A DNA stretch of 44,067 nt. Source: an uncultured Lachnospiraceae bacterium (lineage in GTDB: Bacteria > Bacillota > Clostridia > Lachnospirales > Lachnospiraceae). The stretch spans positions 49,052-93,118 of the forward strand of contig CAJTYJ010000007.1 in NCBI GenBank assembly GCA_910583895.1, read 5' to 3'. A model generated the notes under the pieces. That model was not told the origin of the DNA and did no database searches. It was given only the letters and a program-made list of their open reading frames with translations. Positions 17,389 to 25,856 of the stretch are shown one piece after another (the first letter of the stretch is position 1; every line of letters starts with the position of its first letter). The translations under genes and the position numbers were made by a program.

Positions 17389-18369
17389 ATGAGAAAGTGG
17401 AACTATGCAGTGGCAGCCTGCGTGCTGCCGGCGATGCTCCTGGGAGGATGTGCAGAGCAGCTGGGACTTCCGGTGGAAGATAAGCGCACAGACGATCAGA
17501 TCATCAGCGATTTTCTGACGGCCTATCAGGAAGGAAACTTTGAGGCTATGGAGCCTTATTTTGACGAAGACAATCTGCTGCGTCTGTTTTGTCAGGGCCA
17601 GGAAAACGGCGGTGAGATGGCGGAGGTGTACAAGAAGGTCTGGGAGCTGACGAAAGACTTTACCTTTACGGCGGAGGCTGTGGAGGGAAAAGAGGCGTGG
17701 GGCGAGGTAACGCTGCATCTTCAGAGCAATGAGATCGTATCCGGTATTCCCGATGCCATGTGGTCTGCCATTCAGACCCAGGCGGAGAATGGAGATGACA
17801 GTTTTGCCAACCTTCCCAAATGGCTTGGGGACGCGCTGGAGACCGGAGGGGCCGTCGACGAGGAACTTACCGTGTATGTCTCTCACCGCTCGGACGGAGA
17901 CCGGATCGACTCTTCGGCCTGCCGGGAATTTTATGAGCAGCTCACCGGCGGTTTTTATGATTACATTGATATGACCATGACCACCTGTACGTCGGAGAAT
18001 GACACTTATTATGTGGCAGCTCAGGGAGATTCCATCGTGGGCATGGTGGAGACGGCAGTACAGACCGAGGGAACCGAAGGACTGACAGAAGAAGACGTTC
18101 AGGCCTATGGAGACAGCTTTCATGCCATGGACGGTGTGGCAGCCAGTGCCAGCCTGAATGAGGAAGGAAATGTGGTGCTTCAGTTTGGTGTGGACTTCAA
18201 CCGGGCAAGCAGCACGGCCCTGGCAAATCTGGGTGTGATCAGTGACCGGGTCACCTCGTCGGGAGGCTATTTAAGCCTGTGGTCGACCATTGACAGCTTT
18301 AAACAGGGTGGAATGACCTGCGAGACGAACGACTTTGGTTCCGGCGCTGCATCGTCTGAAGAAGAATAA
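17389..18369 (+). CDS. Predicted lipoprotein (DUF5105-like), function unknown
   Basis: A 326-residue lipoprotein: MRKWNYAVAACVLPAMLLGGC, with lipobox LLGGC and the modified cysteine at about residue 21. The mature protein is acidic. It begins with a helical DDQIISDFLTAYQEGNFEAM segment typical of NTF2/DUF5105-like extracytoplasmic domains, and may contain two similar halves (AYQEGNFEAMEPYF; REFYEQLTGGFYDYI). GAGGAG at 17375-17380 serves ATG 17389. A GTG one codon upstream is the alternative. Probably anchored outside the cell membrane; ligand unknown. Confidence 0.8.
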   Translation: MRKWNYAVAACVLPAMLLGGCAEQLGLPVEDKRTDDQIISDFLTAYQEGNFEAMEPYFDEDNLLRLFCQGQENGGEMAEVYKKVWELTKDFTFTAEAVEGKEAWGEVTLHLQSNEIVSGIPDAMWSAIQTQAENGDDSFANLPKWLGDALETGGAVDEELTVYVSHRSDGDRIDSSACREFYEQLTGGFYDYIDMTMTTCTSENDTYYVAAQGDSIVGMVETAVQTEGTEGLTEEDVQAYGDSFHAMDGVAASASLNEEGNVVLQFGVDFNRASSTALANLGVISDRVTSSGGYLSLWSTIDSFKQGGMTCETNDFGSGAASSEEE

Positions 18370-18666
18370 AGAGAACATGTTCCACAAGGACCACCGCGTT
18401 TGCTGCGGGGGCTGCGGGAACAGAATTCTGCAATATTATGCCGAAAGACCCGGGGCGGACGGTTTTTTGAGGACTGTAAAAAGCAGGCGCTTTTCAGGAA
18501 ACAGAAAACGTTTTGTCCCGGGTATTTTACTGCCGCCTGTTAAAGAATCCGGACATTTACAGAAAGCTGTTTTGTGCCGGATTCTGATTTCCGGAACGAT
18601 TCCGTAAAGGCTGCAAGGATGTCTCTCCGGCTGAACCGGACACCGCGGCAGGAAAGGAGAAAAGAT
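18370..18666. other. Intergenic region, no gene seen
   Basis: The 297 bases between the lipoprotein and the AraC regulator hold an upstream extension of the regulator's frame (to 18574) that lacks a ribosome site, and a perfect palindrome GAACATGTTC at 18373-18382. I see no canonical terminator or promoter. Confidence 0.5.
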
Positions 18667-19542
18667 ATGGAAGACGCCTATGTACTGCAGTTACCTGACC
18701 GGAAATTTTCCGATCTGTATCTGTGCTTCTGCGGTTATGCCAGATGCGAGCCGCTGCACAGCTTTGGACCGGGGGTGCGGTCCAGTTATCTCATCCATTA
18801 TATTCTGGAAGGAAAAGGGCATTATCTGGCCGGGGGAAAGCGGTATGATCTGAAGGCAGGACAGGGATTTCTGATTGAACCCGGAAAGCAGATTTTCTAT
18901 GAAGCAGATGAAAAAGATCCATGGACGTATCTGTGGATCGGATTTCACGGCCGGCGGGCAGAGGAATATCTGCGGGATGTGGGACTTGGAAGCAGCCGGC
19001 TGATCTTTAGCAGCGGGCGCGGGGAGGAACTGAAAAATCTGGTGCTCCGGATGCTGAAAAACTACACCATCACTGCCACGGACCAGTTTCTCCTGGAGGG
19101 AAGTCTGTATCTGTTTTTCTCCATCCTTGCCGGAGATCCTGCCTGTTCTTTTGCTCAGGAACACGGAACAGAAAACATGTATATCAAAAAGGCGCTGGGG
19201 TACATTCAGGACAACTACGGGCATTCCATCCGGGTGGCAGATATTGCGGAATATGTGTGCATCAACCGGAGTTATCTGTACACGTTGTTCCGGGAACATA
19301 TAGGAAGTTCGCCTCAGGAATACCTTTCCGATTACCGGATTGCCCGGGCGGAGGAATTTCTCAGAAGTATGGAGCTGTCTGTGGAAAGTGTGGCATATTC
19401 CTGCGGCTATCGGGACCCTGCGGCGTTTGGCAGGGCATTTAAAGAAAAAAATGGAGTAACGCCCCTGCAGTATCGGAAGAGATACCAGACAGAACAGTCA
19501 GAACTCAAGAAAAAGCGGATGGAGATTCCTTTGGAGGTCTGA
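18667..19542 (+). CDS. AraC-family regulator of the alpha-galactosidase locus
   Basis: A 291-residue two-domain regulator. Residues ~15-150 form an AraC-type cupin sugar-sensing domain (YILEGKGHYLAGGKRYDLKAGQGFLIEPG). Residues ~190-285 are the double helix-turn-helix (SIRVADIAEYVCINRSYLYTLF and SVESVAYSCGYRDPAAFGRAF, ending GVTPLQYRKRY). The start is ATG 18667 with GGAAAGGAGA 7 bases upstream; the frame extends further upstream without a site. It is co-directional with and 115 bp before the GH36 gene, the MsmR/RafR arrangement, so it probably activates that gene in response to melibiose or raffinose-type sugars. Confidence 0.9.
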   Translation: MEDAYVLQLPDRKFSDLYLCFCGYARCEPLHSFGPGVRSSYLIHYILEGKGHYLAGGKRYDLKAGQGFLIEPGKQIFYEADEKDPWTYLWIGFHGRRAEEYLRDVGLGSSRLIFSSGRGEELKNLVLRMLKNYTITATDQFLLEGSLYLFFSILAGDPACSFAQEHGTENMYIKKALGYIQDNYGHSIRVADIAEYVCINRSYLYTLFREHIGSSPQEYLSDYRIARAEEFLRSMELSVESVAYSCGYRDPAAFGRAFKEKNGVTPLQYRKRYQTEQSELKKKRMEIPLEV

Positions 19543-19570
19543 CGGGAAAGCAGAGATAAAATCTAACAAT

Positions 19571-19596
19571 CTGCATGTTTTTGACAACAAATGCAG
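19571..19596. promoter_or_regulatory. Possible operator/promoter upstream of the alpha-galactosidase gene
   Basis: CTGCAT (19571-19576) and ATGCAG (19591-19596) form an inverted repeat that overlaps a TTGACA (19581-19586) -35-like hexamer. No good -10 lies at 17 bases. A weak -10 with a regulator site next to the -35 is what an AraC-activated promoter looks like, but this is inference. Confidence 0.35.
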
Positions 19597-19657
19597 CTAC
19601 CGGTTGTGCTTCTTTTTGTGTAATAATAAGGCAACAAAATTTAAAGGAGTACATCCC

Positions 19658-21895
19658 ATGAGCATCTTATTTAATGAGGGAACAAAGACATTTCATCTGT
19701 ACAACAAAGAGATCAGTTATATTATGACGGTACTGCCGAACGGCCATCTGGGCCAGCTGTATTTTGGCGGAAGGATTCATCATAAGGAGGATTTTTCCTG
19801 CTTTCTGGAAATGTCCTGCCGTCCCATGGCATCCTGTGTCTTTGACGAGGACCGGTTCTTTTCGCTGGAACATATCCGGCAGGAGTACGGAGTGTACGGC
19901 ACGACGGATTTCCGGCATCCGGCGGTGGAAATTCTTCAGGGAAACGGCAGCCGGATCTCGGATTTTGTCTATCAGGGATATGAGATTACAGACGGGAAAC
20001 CGAAACTCTCCGGGCTTCCGGCCACCTACACAGAGGATGAAAAAGAGGCTCAGACGCTGACGGTTTCTCTGAAAGATCCGGTGACCGGGATCGTTTTGGA
20101 ACTTTTATACACGATTTTTGCCGAAGGCGGGATCATCGCCCGAAGCGCAAGGCTGACCAATCAGGGGACCGACAGCGTACAGCTGACCCGCGCCATGAGT
20201 CTCTGTCTGGATCTGCCGGACTGTGATTATGAGTGGATGCAGTTTTCCGGCGCATGGGCAAGGGAACGTCATCTGAAAGTGCGCAGACTGGAGCAGGGGA
20301 TCCAGGCGGTGGACAGCTTAAGAGGACATTCTTCTCATGACCACAATCCGTTTATCGTTCTAAAGCGGCCGACAGCGGACGAAGAGCAGGGCGAGGTACT
20401 GGGATTCAGTCTGGTGTACAGCGGGAATTTTCTGGCCCAGGCTCAGGTGGGGACCCACGATATGACCCGGGTGCTTTTGGGGATCAATCCCATGGGCTTT
20501 TCCTGGAAGATGGAACCGGGGGAGTGTTTCCAGACACCGGAGGCGGTGACGGTCTATTCCAGAAAGGGTCTGGGAGACATGAGCCGCACCTTTCACAGAC
20601 TTTACCGGAAACGTCTGGCCAGGGGATACTGGAGGGACCGGGAGCGTCCGATCCTCAACAATAACTGGGAAGCGACATATTTTGACTTTACGGAAGAACG
20701 GCTGGTTTCCATCGCAGGCAAGGCAAAAGAATGCGGCGTGGAGCTGTTCGTCCTGGATGACGGGTGGTTCGGGGCCCGCAGAAACGATCATGCAGGGCTA
20801 GGAGACTGGACGGCCAATCCGGAGCTTCTGCCCGGCGGCATCACGGGTCTGGCGGAGAAGATCGAAGCGCTGGGCTTAAAATTCGGTCTGTGGTTCGAGC
20901 CGGAGATGGTCAACCGGGATTCGGATCTGTACCGGACGCATCCGGACTGGATTCTTCAGACGCCGGACCGGCACAGCTCCCAGGGACGTTCCCAGTATGT
21001 GCTGGATTTTTCCAGAAGGGAAGTGGTGGACTGCATCTATGAGAGGATGGCAAAGATTCTCCGGGAAGCAAAAGTATCCTATATCAAATGGGATATGAAC
21101 CGGAGTATTACGGAGTGCTACTCCGGCGTGCTGCCGGCGGACCGGCAGGGCGAGGTGTTTCACCGCTATATTCTGGGAGTCTATGACCTGTATGAGCGGC
21201 TGAATTCAGAATTCCCGGATATACTTTTTGAGTCCTGTGCCAGCGGCGGCGGACGGTTTGATCCGGGTCTTCTCTACTATGCACCTCAGGGATGGGCCAG
21301 CGATGATTCCGATGCGGTGGAGCGGCTGAAGATCCAGTACGGGACATCCTTCTGCTACCCCATCAGCAGCATCGGCAGCCATGTGTCGGTGTCTCCCAAT
21401 CATCAGGTGTTCCGTATGACGCCACTGCATACGAGAGCCAATGTGGCGTATTTTGGAACCTTTGGCTATGAACTGGATCTGAACCGGCTGACCGAAGAAG
21501 AGCAGCAGGAGGTGAAAGAGCAGATTCTGTTTATGAAGCAGTACCGAAGACTGTTCCAGTTCGGAGATTTTTACCGGCTGAGCAGTCCCTTTGACGGAAA
21601 TATAACTGCGTGGATGGTGGTCAGCGAGGACAAAAAAGAAGCAGTCCTTGGATGGTACAAAGTATTAAACGGCGTGAATCTTCCTCACACCAGACTGCGT
21701 CTTCAGGGGCTTGGCCAGGATCTGGCTTACCGGATCTGTGTGGACCAGGAAGAGAGAGAGGGCGTATATTACGGAGATGAGCTGATGAATGCCGGTCTTG
21801 TGACCAGTGACAGTGCATCCGGAGAGGTATCCAGAAGCCAGAAGGCCAGCTGTGATTTTGATTCCAGAATCTTTGTACTGAGAGCGGAGGACTGA
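19658..21895 (+). CDS. Alpha-galactosidase, glycoside hydrolase family 36
   Basis: A 745-residue enzyme releasing terminal alpha-1,6-galactose from melibiose, raffinose and related sugars. It has an N-terminal beta-supersandwich domain (~1-330), a TIM-barrel (~331-650) and a C-terminal beta domain. Signatures are LDDGWFGARR, the catalytic nucleophile Asp479 in KWDMNRS, CASGGGRFD, and the acid/base Asp549 in WASDDSDA. No signal peptide, so it is cytoplasmic and works on imported oligosaccharide. The size and residue numbers match GH36 enzymes of the Bacillus/Geobacillus type, which are often tetrameric. AAAGGAG at 19643-19649 sets the start. No transporter is adjacent in the window. Confidence 0.95.
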   Translation: MSILFNEGTKTFHLYNKEISYIMTVLPNGHLGQLYFGGRIHHKEDFSCFLEMSCRPMASCVFDEDRFFSLEHIRQEYGVYGTTDFRHPAVEILQGNGSRISDFVYQGYEITDGKPKLSGLPATYTEDEKEAQTLTVSLKDPVTGIVLELLYTIFAEGGIIARSARLTNQGTDSVQLTRAMSLCLDLPDCDYEWMQFSGAWARERHLKVRRLEQGIQAVDSLRGHSSHDHNPFIVLKRPTADEEQGEVLGFSLVYSGNFLAQAQVGTHDMTRVLLGINPMGFSWKMEPGECFQTPEAVTVYSRKGLGDMSRTFHRLYRKRLARGYWRDRERPILNNNWEATYFDFTEERLVSIAGKAKECGVELFVLDDGWFGARRNDHAGLGDWTANPELLPGGITGLAEKIEALGLKFGLWFEPEMVNRDSDLYRTHPDWILQTPDRHSSQGRSQYVLDFSRREVVDCIYERMAKILREAKVSYIKWDMNRSITECYSGVLPADRQGEVFHRYILGVYDLYERLNSEFPDILFESCASGGGRFDPGLLYYAPQGWASDDSDAVERLKIQYGTSFCYPISSIGSHVSVSPNHQVFRMTPLHTRANVAYFGTFGYELDLNRLTEEEQQEVKEQILFMKQYRRLFQFGDFYRLSSPFDGNITAWMVVSEDKKEAVLGWYKVLNGVNLPHTRLRLQGLGQDLAYRICVDQEEREGVYYGDELMNAGLVTSDSASGEVSRSQKASCDFDSRIFVLRAED

Positions 21896-21901
21896 CGGGT
21901 C

Positions 21902-22552
21902 ATGCAGGATAGGAAGAAGTCACTTCAAAAAAGGGTGTTTATGATGGTCACGGGGATCCTGTTCATCTGCATCTGCGTGGGAAGCTACCGGCTGAGCGGG
22001 TTCGGCGTGGATGCGTTTACCTGTATGAACTTGGGCATCAGCGGATATCTGGGCATGGTATTCGGCACCTGGCAGCTGATGGTCAACGGGGTGATTCTGG
22101 CAGTAGTGTTCTTTACCGTTCGTCACTGCATCGGTGCAGGAACTATTGTCAACATGGTCTGTGTGGGCTACGGAGCAGATCTGATCTGCTGGCTGTTTCA
22201 GGATGTGTGGCAGGTGGAGATGACTCTGCCCCTCCGGATCCTGGCGCTGCTCCTTGGATGCCTGTTCGCCGGCATGGGCGTGGCTTTCTATATGGTGGCG
22301 GAGATGGGCATTGCACCTTACGACAGTGTGGCTCTGATCATCGAGAAGGTGACAAAGGGAAAGATCCCCTTTCAGTTTGCCAGAGTGCTCAGCGATGTGA
22401 CGGTGGTTCTGGTGGGCGTGACCTTCTGCCTGATGGCCGGAAATGATCTGTGGATGATTCTGGGTATCGGGACGATCTGCAATGCCTTTTTAAACGGTCC
22501 GCTGATCCAGTTTTTTAAGACCCATGTGGCGGAACCGCTGATGCGCAGATAG
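21902..22552 (+). CDS. YczE/YyaS/YitT-family membrane protein
   Basis: A 216-residue integral membrane protein with about five hydrophobic helices. Conserved small-residue motifs include FGVDAFTCMNLGIS and MGIAPYDSVALIIEKVT, where the second repeats the pattern of the first, as in the YczE/YitT family. The function of the family is unknown (YczE of Bacillus influences lipopeptide production). ATG follows the GH36 stop by 6 bases with GCGGAGG upstream, so it is probably in the alpha-galactosidase operon. Confidence 0.82.
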   Translation: MQDRKKSLQKRVFMMVTGILFICICVGSYRLSGFGVDAFTCMNLGISGYLGMVFGTWQLMVNGVILAVVFFTVRHCIGAGTIVNMVCVGYGADLICWLFQDVWQVEMTLPLRILALLLGCLFAGMGVAFYMVAEMGIAPYDSVALIIEKVTKGKIPFQFARVLSDVTVVLVGVTFCLMAGNDLWMILGIGTICNAFLNGPLIQFFKTHVAEPLMRR

Positions 22553-22580
22553 AAATCCAGTGATATGTAAGGAGGCAGAG

Positions 22581-23357
22581 ATGATCTACAGATTAAAACC
22601 GACAGAAAAAGCAGCGCCTTTGTTTGAAGGTTGGCAGGAGACCATGATCTGGTCATGTCTGCAGGGGATCATGGGTGAAATCTATGCTGATTCGCCGGAC
22701 AGCCCAGTCTCTGCCGCGGCGCTTCTGGGGGATTTCTGCTTTCTGGCAGGGGAGCCGAACCGGGAACTCATTCTTAATGAGCCCCGTCAGAACAGACAGG
22801 ATTTTCGGATTTTGGTTCCGGGGGATGGAAACTGGGCAGATCTGCTGGAAAAATGCTGTGGAGAAAGAGCCGGAAAAGTGACCCGCTATGCTTTCAAAAA
22901 GGAGCCTGAAGTATTTGACCGGGAATTTTTGCAGAAGGCAGTGGATGGACTGCCGAAAGGCTACGGTTTGCAGATGATGGATGAGACGTTGTTCCGGCGC
23001 TGCAGGGAGACCGGATGGTGCCGGGACTGGGTCGCACAGTATGAAAACTATGATCTGTATCAAAGATATGGACTGGGAGCGGTAATCATCAAAGACGGCG
23101 AACCGGTTTCCGGGGCATCTTCCTATTCCGGCTACCGGGGCGGCATTGAGATTGAGATCGATACCAGAGAGGATCACCGTAGAAAAGGCCTTGCCTTTGT
23201 CTGCGGGGCAAAGCTGATTCTGGAATGCCTGAACCGCGGCTGGTATCCCGGCTGGGATGCCCAGAATCCATGGTCAGCAGCGCTGGCCAGGAAGCTGGGG
23301 TATCATCTGGATTATGAATATGAGGCGTATGAGTTGGTGAGTCATGAACATACCTGA
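22581..23357 (+). CDS. GNAT-family acetyltransferase (GNAT_acetyltran type)
   Basis: A 258-residue protein. The C-terminal half carries the GNAT fold: strands around YGLGAVIIKDGEPVSGASSY, IEIEIDTREDHRRKGLAFVCGAKLI containing the acetyl-CoA pyrophosphate loop (R-x-x-x-R-R-K-G-L-A), and a final Asn-Pro-Trp-Ser-Ala motif. The N-terminal ~120 residues are a family-specific domain. AAGGAGG at 22569-22575 sets ATG 22581; an in-frame ATG 7 codons upstream is less likely. It follows the membrane protein by 28 bases. Acceptor substrate unknown. Confidence 0.85.
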   Translation: MIYRLKPTEKAAPLFEGWQETMIWSCLQGIMGEIYADSPDSPVSAAALLGDFCFLAGEPNRELILNEPRQNRQDFRILVPGDGNWADLLEKCCGERAGKVTRYAFKKEPEVFDREFLQKAVDGLPKGYGLQMMDETLFRRCRETGWCRDWVAQYENYDLYQRYGLGAVIIKDGEPVSGASSYSGYRGGIEIEIDTREDHRRKGLAFVCGAKLILECLNRGWYPGWDAQNPWSAALARKLGYHLDYEYEAYELVSHEHT

Positions 23358-23376
23358 AAATCGTACGGCCTTTGCA

Positions 23377-23865
23377 TTATTCTCCTTTGTTTGTATTCTT
23401 TTGATTTTCTGAGGGTTGTTCCATGTGGATTTTGGCACATCGAAGAAAATCGTCGTTATTTTCAAGCGTGCAGCGTCCGTGATTGAGATGGGTCCCATCC
23501 GGTGTCCAGGAGCACAGGAAGGGATGCATCTGGTCTTCTTTGTTCCCTTTTTCAATGCAGAAAAAGCTTACATTATCAAATTCTTTGTCAAAAAACAAAT
23601 AGGAACAATAGCATAGTGGTTCTTCTTCTGGTTCTGGAAAAGATATTTTTAGAGACATCTGGTCCATGAGGTTTGACACCGTGACCTGGAACTGATCCGG
23701 AGTGTAGGGATTTTCCAGGCCTTCTTCTTTGAACAGATCATGGATCATGCGATACAGAATTTCCTTATCCTGGAGCAGCGATCCGATGAATGAAAACTGA
23801 TATTTGAAAAACCACTGGGGCAGCAGTCGATGTTCGAATAAATATCGGATTTCATGTTGATTCAT
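23377..23865 (-). CDS. Small acidic hypothetical protein
   Basis: A 162-residue cytoplasmic protein with an N-terminal helical part (MNQHEIRYLFEHRLLPQWFF...LQDKEILYRMIHDLF) and a beta-rich second half (LCYCSYLFFDKEFDNVSFFCIEKG). No domain recognised. The start has GAAAGGA ~8 bases upstream on the minus strand. It converges on the acetyltransferase gene with a 19-bp gap and is the last chromosomal gene before the integrated element. Confidence 0.7.
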   Translation of the reverse strand: MNQHEIRYLFEHRLLPQWFFKYQFSFIGSLLQDKEILYRMIHDLFKEEGLENPYTPDQFQVTVSNLMDQMSLKISFPEPEEEPLCYCSYLFFDKEFDNVSFFCIEKGNKEDQMHPFLCSWTPDGTHLNHGRCTLENNDDFLRCAKIHMEQPSENQKNTNKGE

Positions 23866-24070
23866 GGTTTGATTCCTTTCTGTTGTTCTTTTCAGATACG
23901 GAATATGGAAAACATATTCCTGCCGTCATAGTTCCCAGGGAACGGACATCGGTTATAACCTGCGGAATGTTCCCCTTCCCACGGAGGGTATGGATCAATG
24001 ATACCACATAATGAAAAATAGAGAAACCAGATTTTGTTAAATCCCTAATTTGGAGATTTGACAGATATAG

Positions 24071-24121
24071 GATCCGATGATCTTTCTGCAAAAGAAAACT
24101 CCCGGGAAATGCTGAAATATC
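24071..24121. repeat. Left copy of the 51-bp direct repeat (attL candidate)
   Basis: Starts GATCCGATGATCTTTCT and ends CCCGGGAAATGCTGAAATATC. It matches 43963-44013 without gaps, differing at four internal positions. It overlaps the left arm of a terminator stem (see 24098-24137). Confidence 0.75.
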
Positions 24122-24137
24122 AACATTCCCCGGGAGT
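24098..24137 (-). terminator. Terminator of the truncated tRNA
   Basis: On the minus strand ACTCCCGGGGAATG (24137-24124) pairs with CATTTCCCGGGAGT (24111-24098), 14 positions with one mismatch and a 12-base loop, followed by TTTTCTTT. This is a textbook intrinsic terminator directly downstream of the tRNA 3' end at 24148-24175. Confidence 0.8.
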
Positions 24138-24147
24138 CATAAACCAG

Positions 24148-24175
24148 CGGAGACGGTGGGATTCGAACCCACCGT
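24148..24175 (-). tRNA. 3'-end fragment of a tRNA gene (serine-like), att-site remnant
   Basis: Read on the minus strand the segment gives a T-arm (GTGGG-TTCGAAT-CCCAC), then a 7-nt acceptor strand CGTCTCC and discriminator G. CCA is not encoded. The acceptor would pair with GGAGACG, and the G discriminator with a GGAGA start is typical of tRNA-Ser. The sequence upstream (TTTTTTATAAA) is not tRNA-like, so the 5' part is missing. This is the scar expected when an integrase recombines in a tRNA 3' end; the intact gene would lie at the other end of the element. Confidence 0.65.
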
Positions 24176-24229
24176 TTATAAAAAAATTATATTGAAAATA
24201 AAGGAAAAAACGCACATCATCCGCCCGTT

Positions 24230-24248
24230 GGTAAACAAATCGGTAAAC
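24230..24248. promoter_or_regulatory. GGTAAAC iterons at the left end (integrase arm-type sites)
   Basis: GGTAAAC occurs at 24230-24236 and 24242-24248 in the same orientation. The same heptamer is found three times at 43934-43960 beside the right repeat. Iterated short motifs next to both ends are what arm-type sites of a tyrosine integrase look like. Confidence 0.55.
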
Positions 24249-24250
24249 AG

Positions 24251-24292
24251 AAAGAAAGCCGAAACCGCTTCCATGCAGTTTCAGCTTTCTTT
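24251..24292. terminator. Intrinsic terminator just inside the left end
   Basis: AAAGAAAGCCGAAAC (24251-24265) pairs with GTTTCAGCTTTCTTT (24278-24292), 15 positions with one mismatch and a 12-base loop. A/U-rich on both sides, so it can work in either direction and would insulate the element from the chromosome. Confidence 0.7.
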
Positions 24293-24304
24293 ATGAAAAA
24301 GCGG

Positions 24305-24334
24305 TTGCATGAAGGATGTTTTATAGACTATAAT
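24305..24334 (+). promoter_or_regulatory. Sigma-A-type promoter for the Rpn-like gene
   Basis: TTGCAT (24305-24310) and TATAAT (24329-24334) with an 18-base spacer lie ~50 bases before the start at 24386. Confidence 0.6.
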
Positions 24335-24385
24335 ATAGAAAAGTAATTCGGACTTTTTTCATTATTGTGGAAGGAGATGGTATCC

Positions 24386-25231
24386 GTGTCAGATCAGGAA
24401 AAGGCAAAATGGACGATTAAAGACAGCGTTTTTACGGATTTGTTCAGTAATTCGGGATATATATTACAACTGTACCAGTCTTTACATCCGGAAGATCATG
24501 ATGTGCAGGAAAGTGACTTGAAAACCATAACTTTGGAAAATATTATCACAGATGGCATTTACAATGACCTCGGATTTATGAAAGATGATAAAATCATGGT
24601 GTTGGTAGAGGCTCAAAGTACTTGGACAGTTAACATTATTATCAGAGCTTTAGAATATCTTGTGAATTCTTATCATAGATATTTTTTTGAAAATGATATG
24701 GACCTTTATAAGAGCAAAAAAGTGGAAGTGCCGAAACCGGAGTTATACGTCATATATTCAGGAGAAAGGAAGGCGCGTCCAACCTGGATCAGTCTGTCAG
24801 AAGAATTTTTTGGAGGAGAAAAGACAGCAATAGATGTGACGGTGCAGATGATTTATGATGGCCGGGAAGGTGATATCATTAATCAGTATGTTACGTTTAC
24901 GAAGGTTCTGAATGAGCAGGTAAAAAAATATGGCAGAAGTAGGAAGGCAGTAAAAGAAGCAATTCGTATTTGTAAAGATAAGAATATACTTAGAGAATAT
25001 CTGGAAAAGAGAGAAAGCGAGGTTGTAGACATTATGATGCAGTTATATGATCAGGAAGAAATTATGAGAGTGCATATACAAAGTGAGCGTAAAGATTCTG
25101 GCATTATGAACGTTGTACAAGTATTAAAGGGTATGGGAGTTTCATTTTCAGACATTGTGAATAAAATTGCAGAGCAGTTTCATTTGTCTCCTGAAAAAGC
25201 AGAGAAAGAAGTAAGAGGATATTGGAACTGA
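24386..25231 (+). CDS. Rpn/PDDEXK-family nuclease (recombination-promoting nuclease, transposase-like)
   Basis: A 281-residue protein with the PD-(D/E)XK-like core of the Rpn/PDDEXK_2 family: acidic residues in LENIITDGIYNDLGF (Asp61) and the variant EAQ motif Glu75-Ala-Gln77 in VLVEAQS, then a helix-rich C-terminus (~150-281). Relatives promote RecA-independent recombination or act in phage defence, and they multiply in Lachnospiraceae genomes. GTG 24386 is preferred because GGAAGGAG lies 9 bases upstream; in-frame TTG 24365 and ATG 24377 would overlap or precede that site. It has its own promoter and a terminator at 25361. A second, broken copy lies at 38303. Confidence 0.8.
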   Translation: MSDQEKAKWTIKDSVFTDLFSNSGYILQLYQSLHPEDHDVQESDLKTITLENIITDGIYNDLGFMKDDKIMVLVEAQSTWTVNIIIRALEYLVNSYHRYFFENDMDLYKSKKVEVPKPELYVIYSGERKARPTWISLSEEFFGGEKTAIDVTVQMIYDGREGDIINQYVTFTKVLNEQVKKYGRSRKAVKEAIRICKDKNILREYLEKRESEVVDIMMQLYDQEEIMRVHIQSERKDSGIMNVVQVLKGMGVSFSDIVNKIAEQFHLSPEKAEKEVRGYWN

Positions 25232-25360
25232 TATTATGTTATCAGATATTTTCGCGGTGAAATTTCAAAATATGAATTTTACCTGTTTGGTTGTATGTGG
25301 TTTGTTTTGTGCCATTTTTGTACCAATCAGAGGTAAAGCCTTGAATATTTATCAAGAGTT

Positions 25361-25395
25361 GTCCGCAGGATAGAGATGATTGCTGTCCTGCGGAC
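25361..25395 (+). terminator. Intrinsic terminator after the Rpn-like gene
   Basis: GTCCGCAGGA (25361-25370) and TCCTGCGGAC (25386-25395) form a perfect 10-bp stem followed by TTTTAT. The bases between this gene and the stem (25232-25360) show no gene. Confidence 0.85.
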
Positions 25396-25494
25396 TTTTA
25401 TATTTGAGGATTATTGGTTTTGCTTGTTTTGCGGGCATATCATAAATGTGGCGTCATTATTCAAATGATAATGTGTTTTAGGTATCATTGCCTG

Positions 25495-25668
25495 TTATTT
25501 AATATCAGATTGTCTCACAAATTTCTGAAAAGATTCTTTTTCAATTCGGAGTTGTCTTCCGAATCGCTTTCCATTGAATAAATGTTTTTTTAATAAAAAA
25601 TTCCGTATGGTTGCTTCGCTGACGCCCAAAGTCTCTGCGGCTTGGCGTATGGTGATGTAGTGTTCCAT
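25495..25668 (-). CDS. Excisionase/HTH_17-type small DNA-binding protein (57 aa)
   Basis: On the minus strand ATG 25668 opens a 57-residue protein beginning MEHYITIRQAAETLGVSEAT. This is the MerR/excisionase-like winged helix (helix 1 ITIRQAAETLGV, recognition helix SEATIRNFLLKK, wing FGRQLRIEKESFQKFV). AAAGGAGG precedes it, though with a longish spacer. It is divergent from the Rep-like gene. Such proteins bend DNA at att sites or repress neighbouring promoters; in this element it may be an excisionase or the control protein of the replication gene. Confidence 0.8.
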   Translation of the reverse strand: MEHYITIRQAAETLGVSEATIRNFLLKKHLFNGKRFGRQLRIEKESFQKFVRQSDIK

Positions 25669-25856
25669 TGATTACGGGGTCCTCCTTTTTTATTTTTACA
25701 TAATTGTTGGCGTAAATTTGAAAATAATTACTCGCTAACAATATTGTAAAAAATACAGCAGGAGTAAAAATAACTCTATGTATGATAAAAAACACATACA
25801 CAATAAAAACCACAGGAACAAAAAATAATGACATTACAAAAGGAGGATGACAGCGA

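Noticed and set aside
23852..24091. 79-codon minus-strand frame next to the left boundary
   Set aside because: Overlaps the start and ribosome site of the 162-aa gene and crosses the direct repeat; no coding signature.
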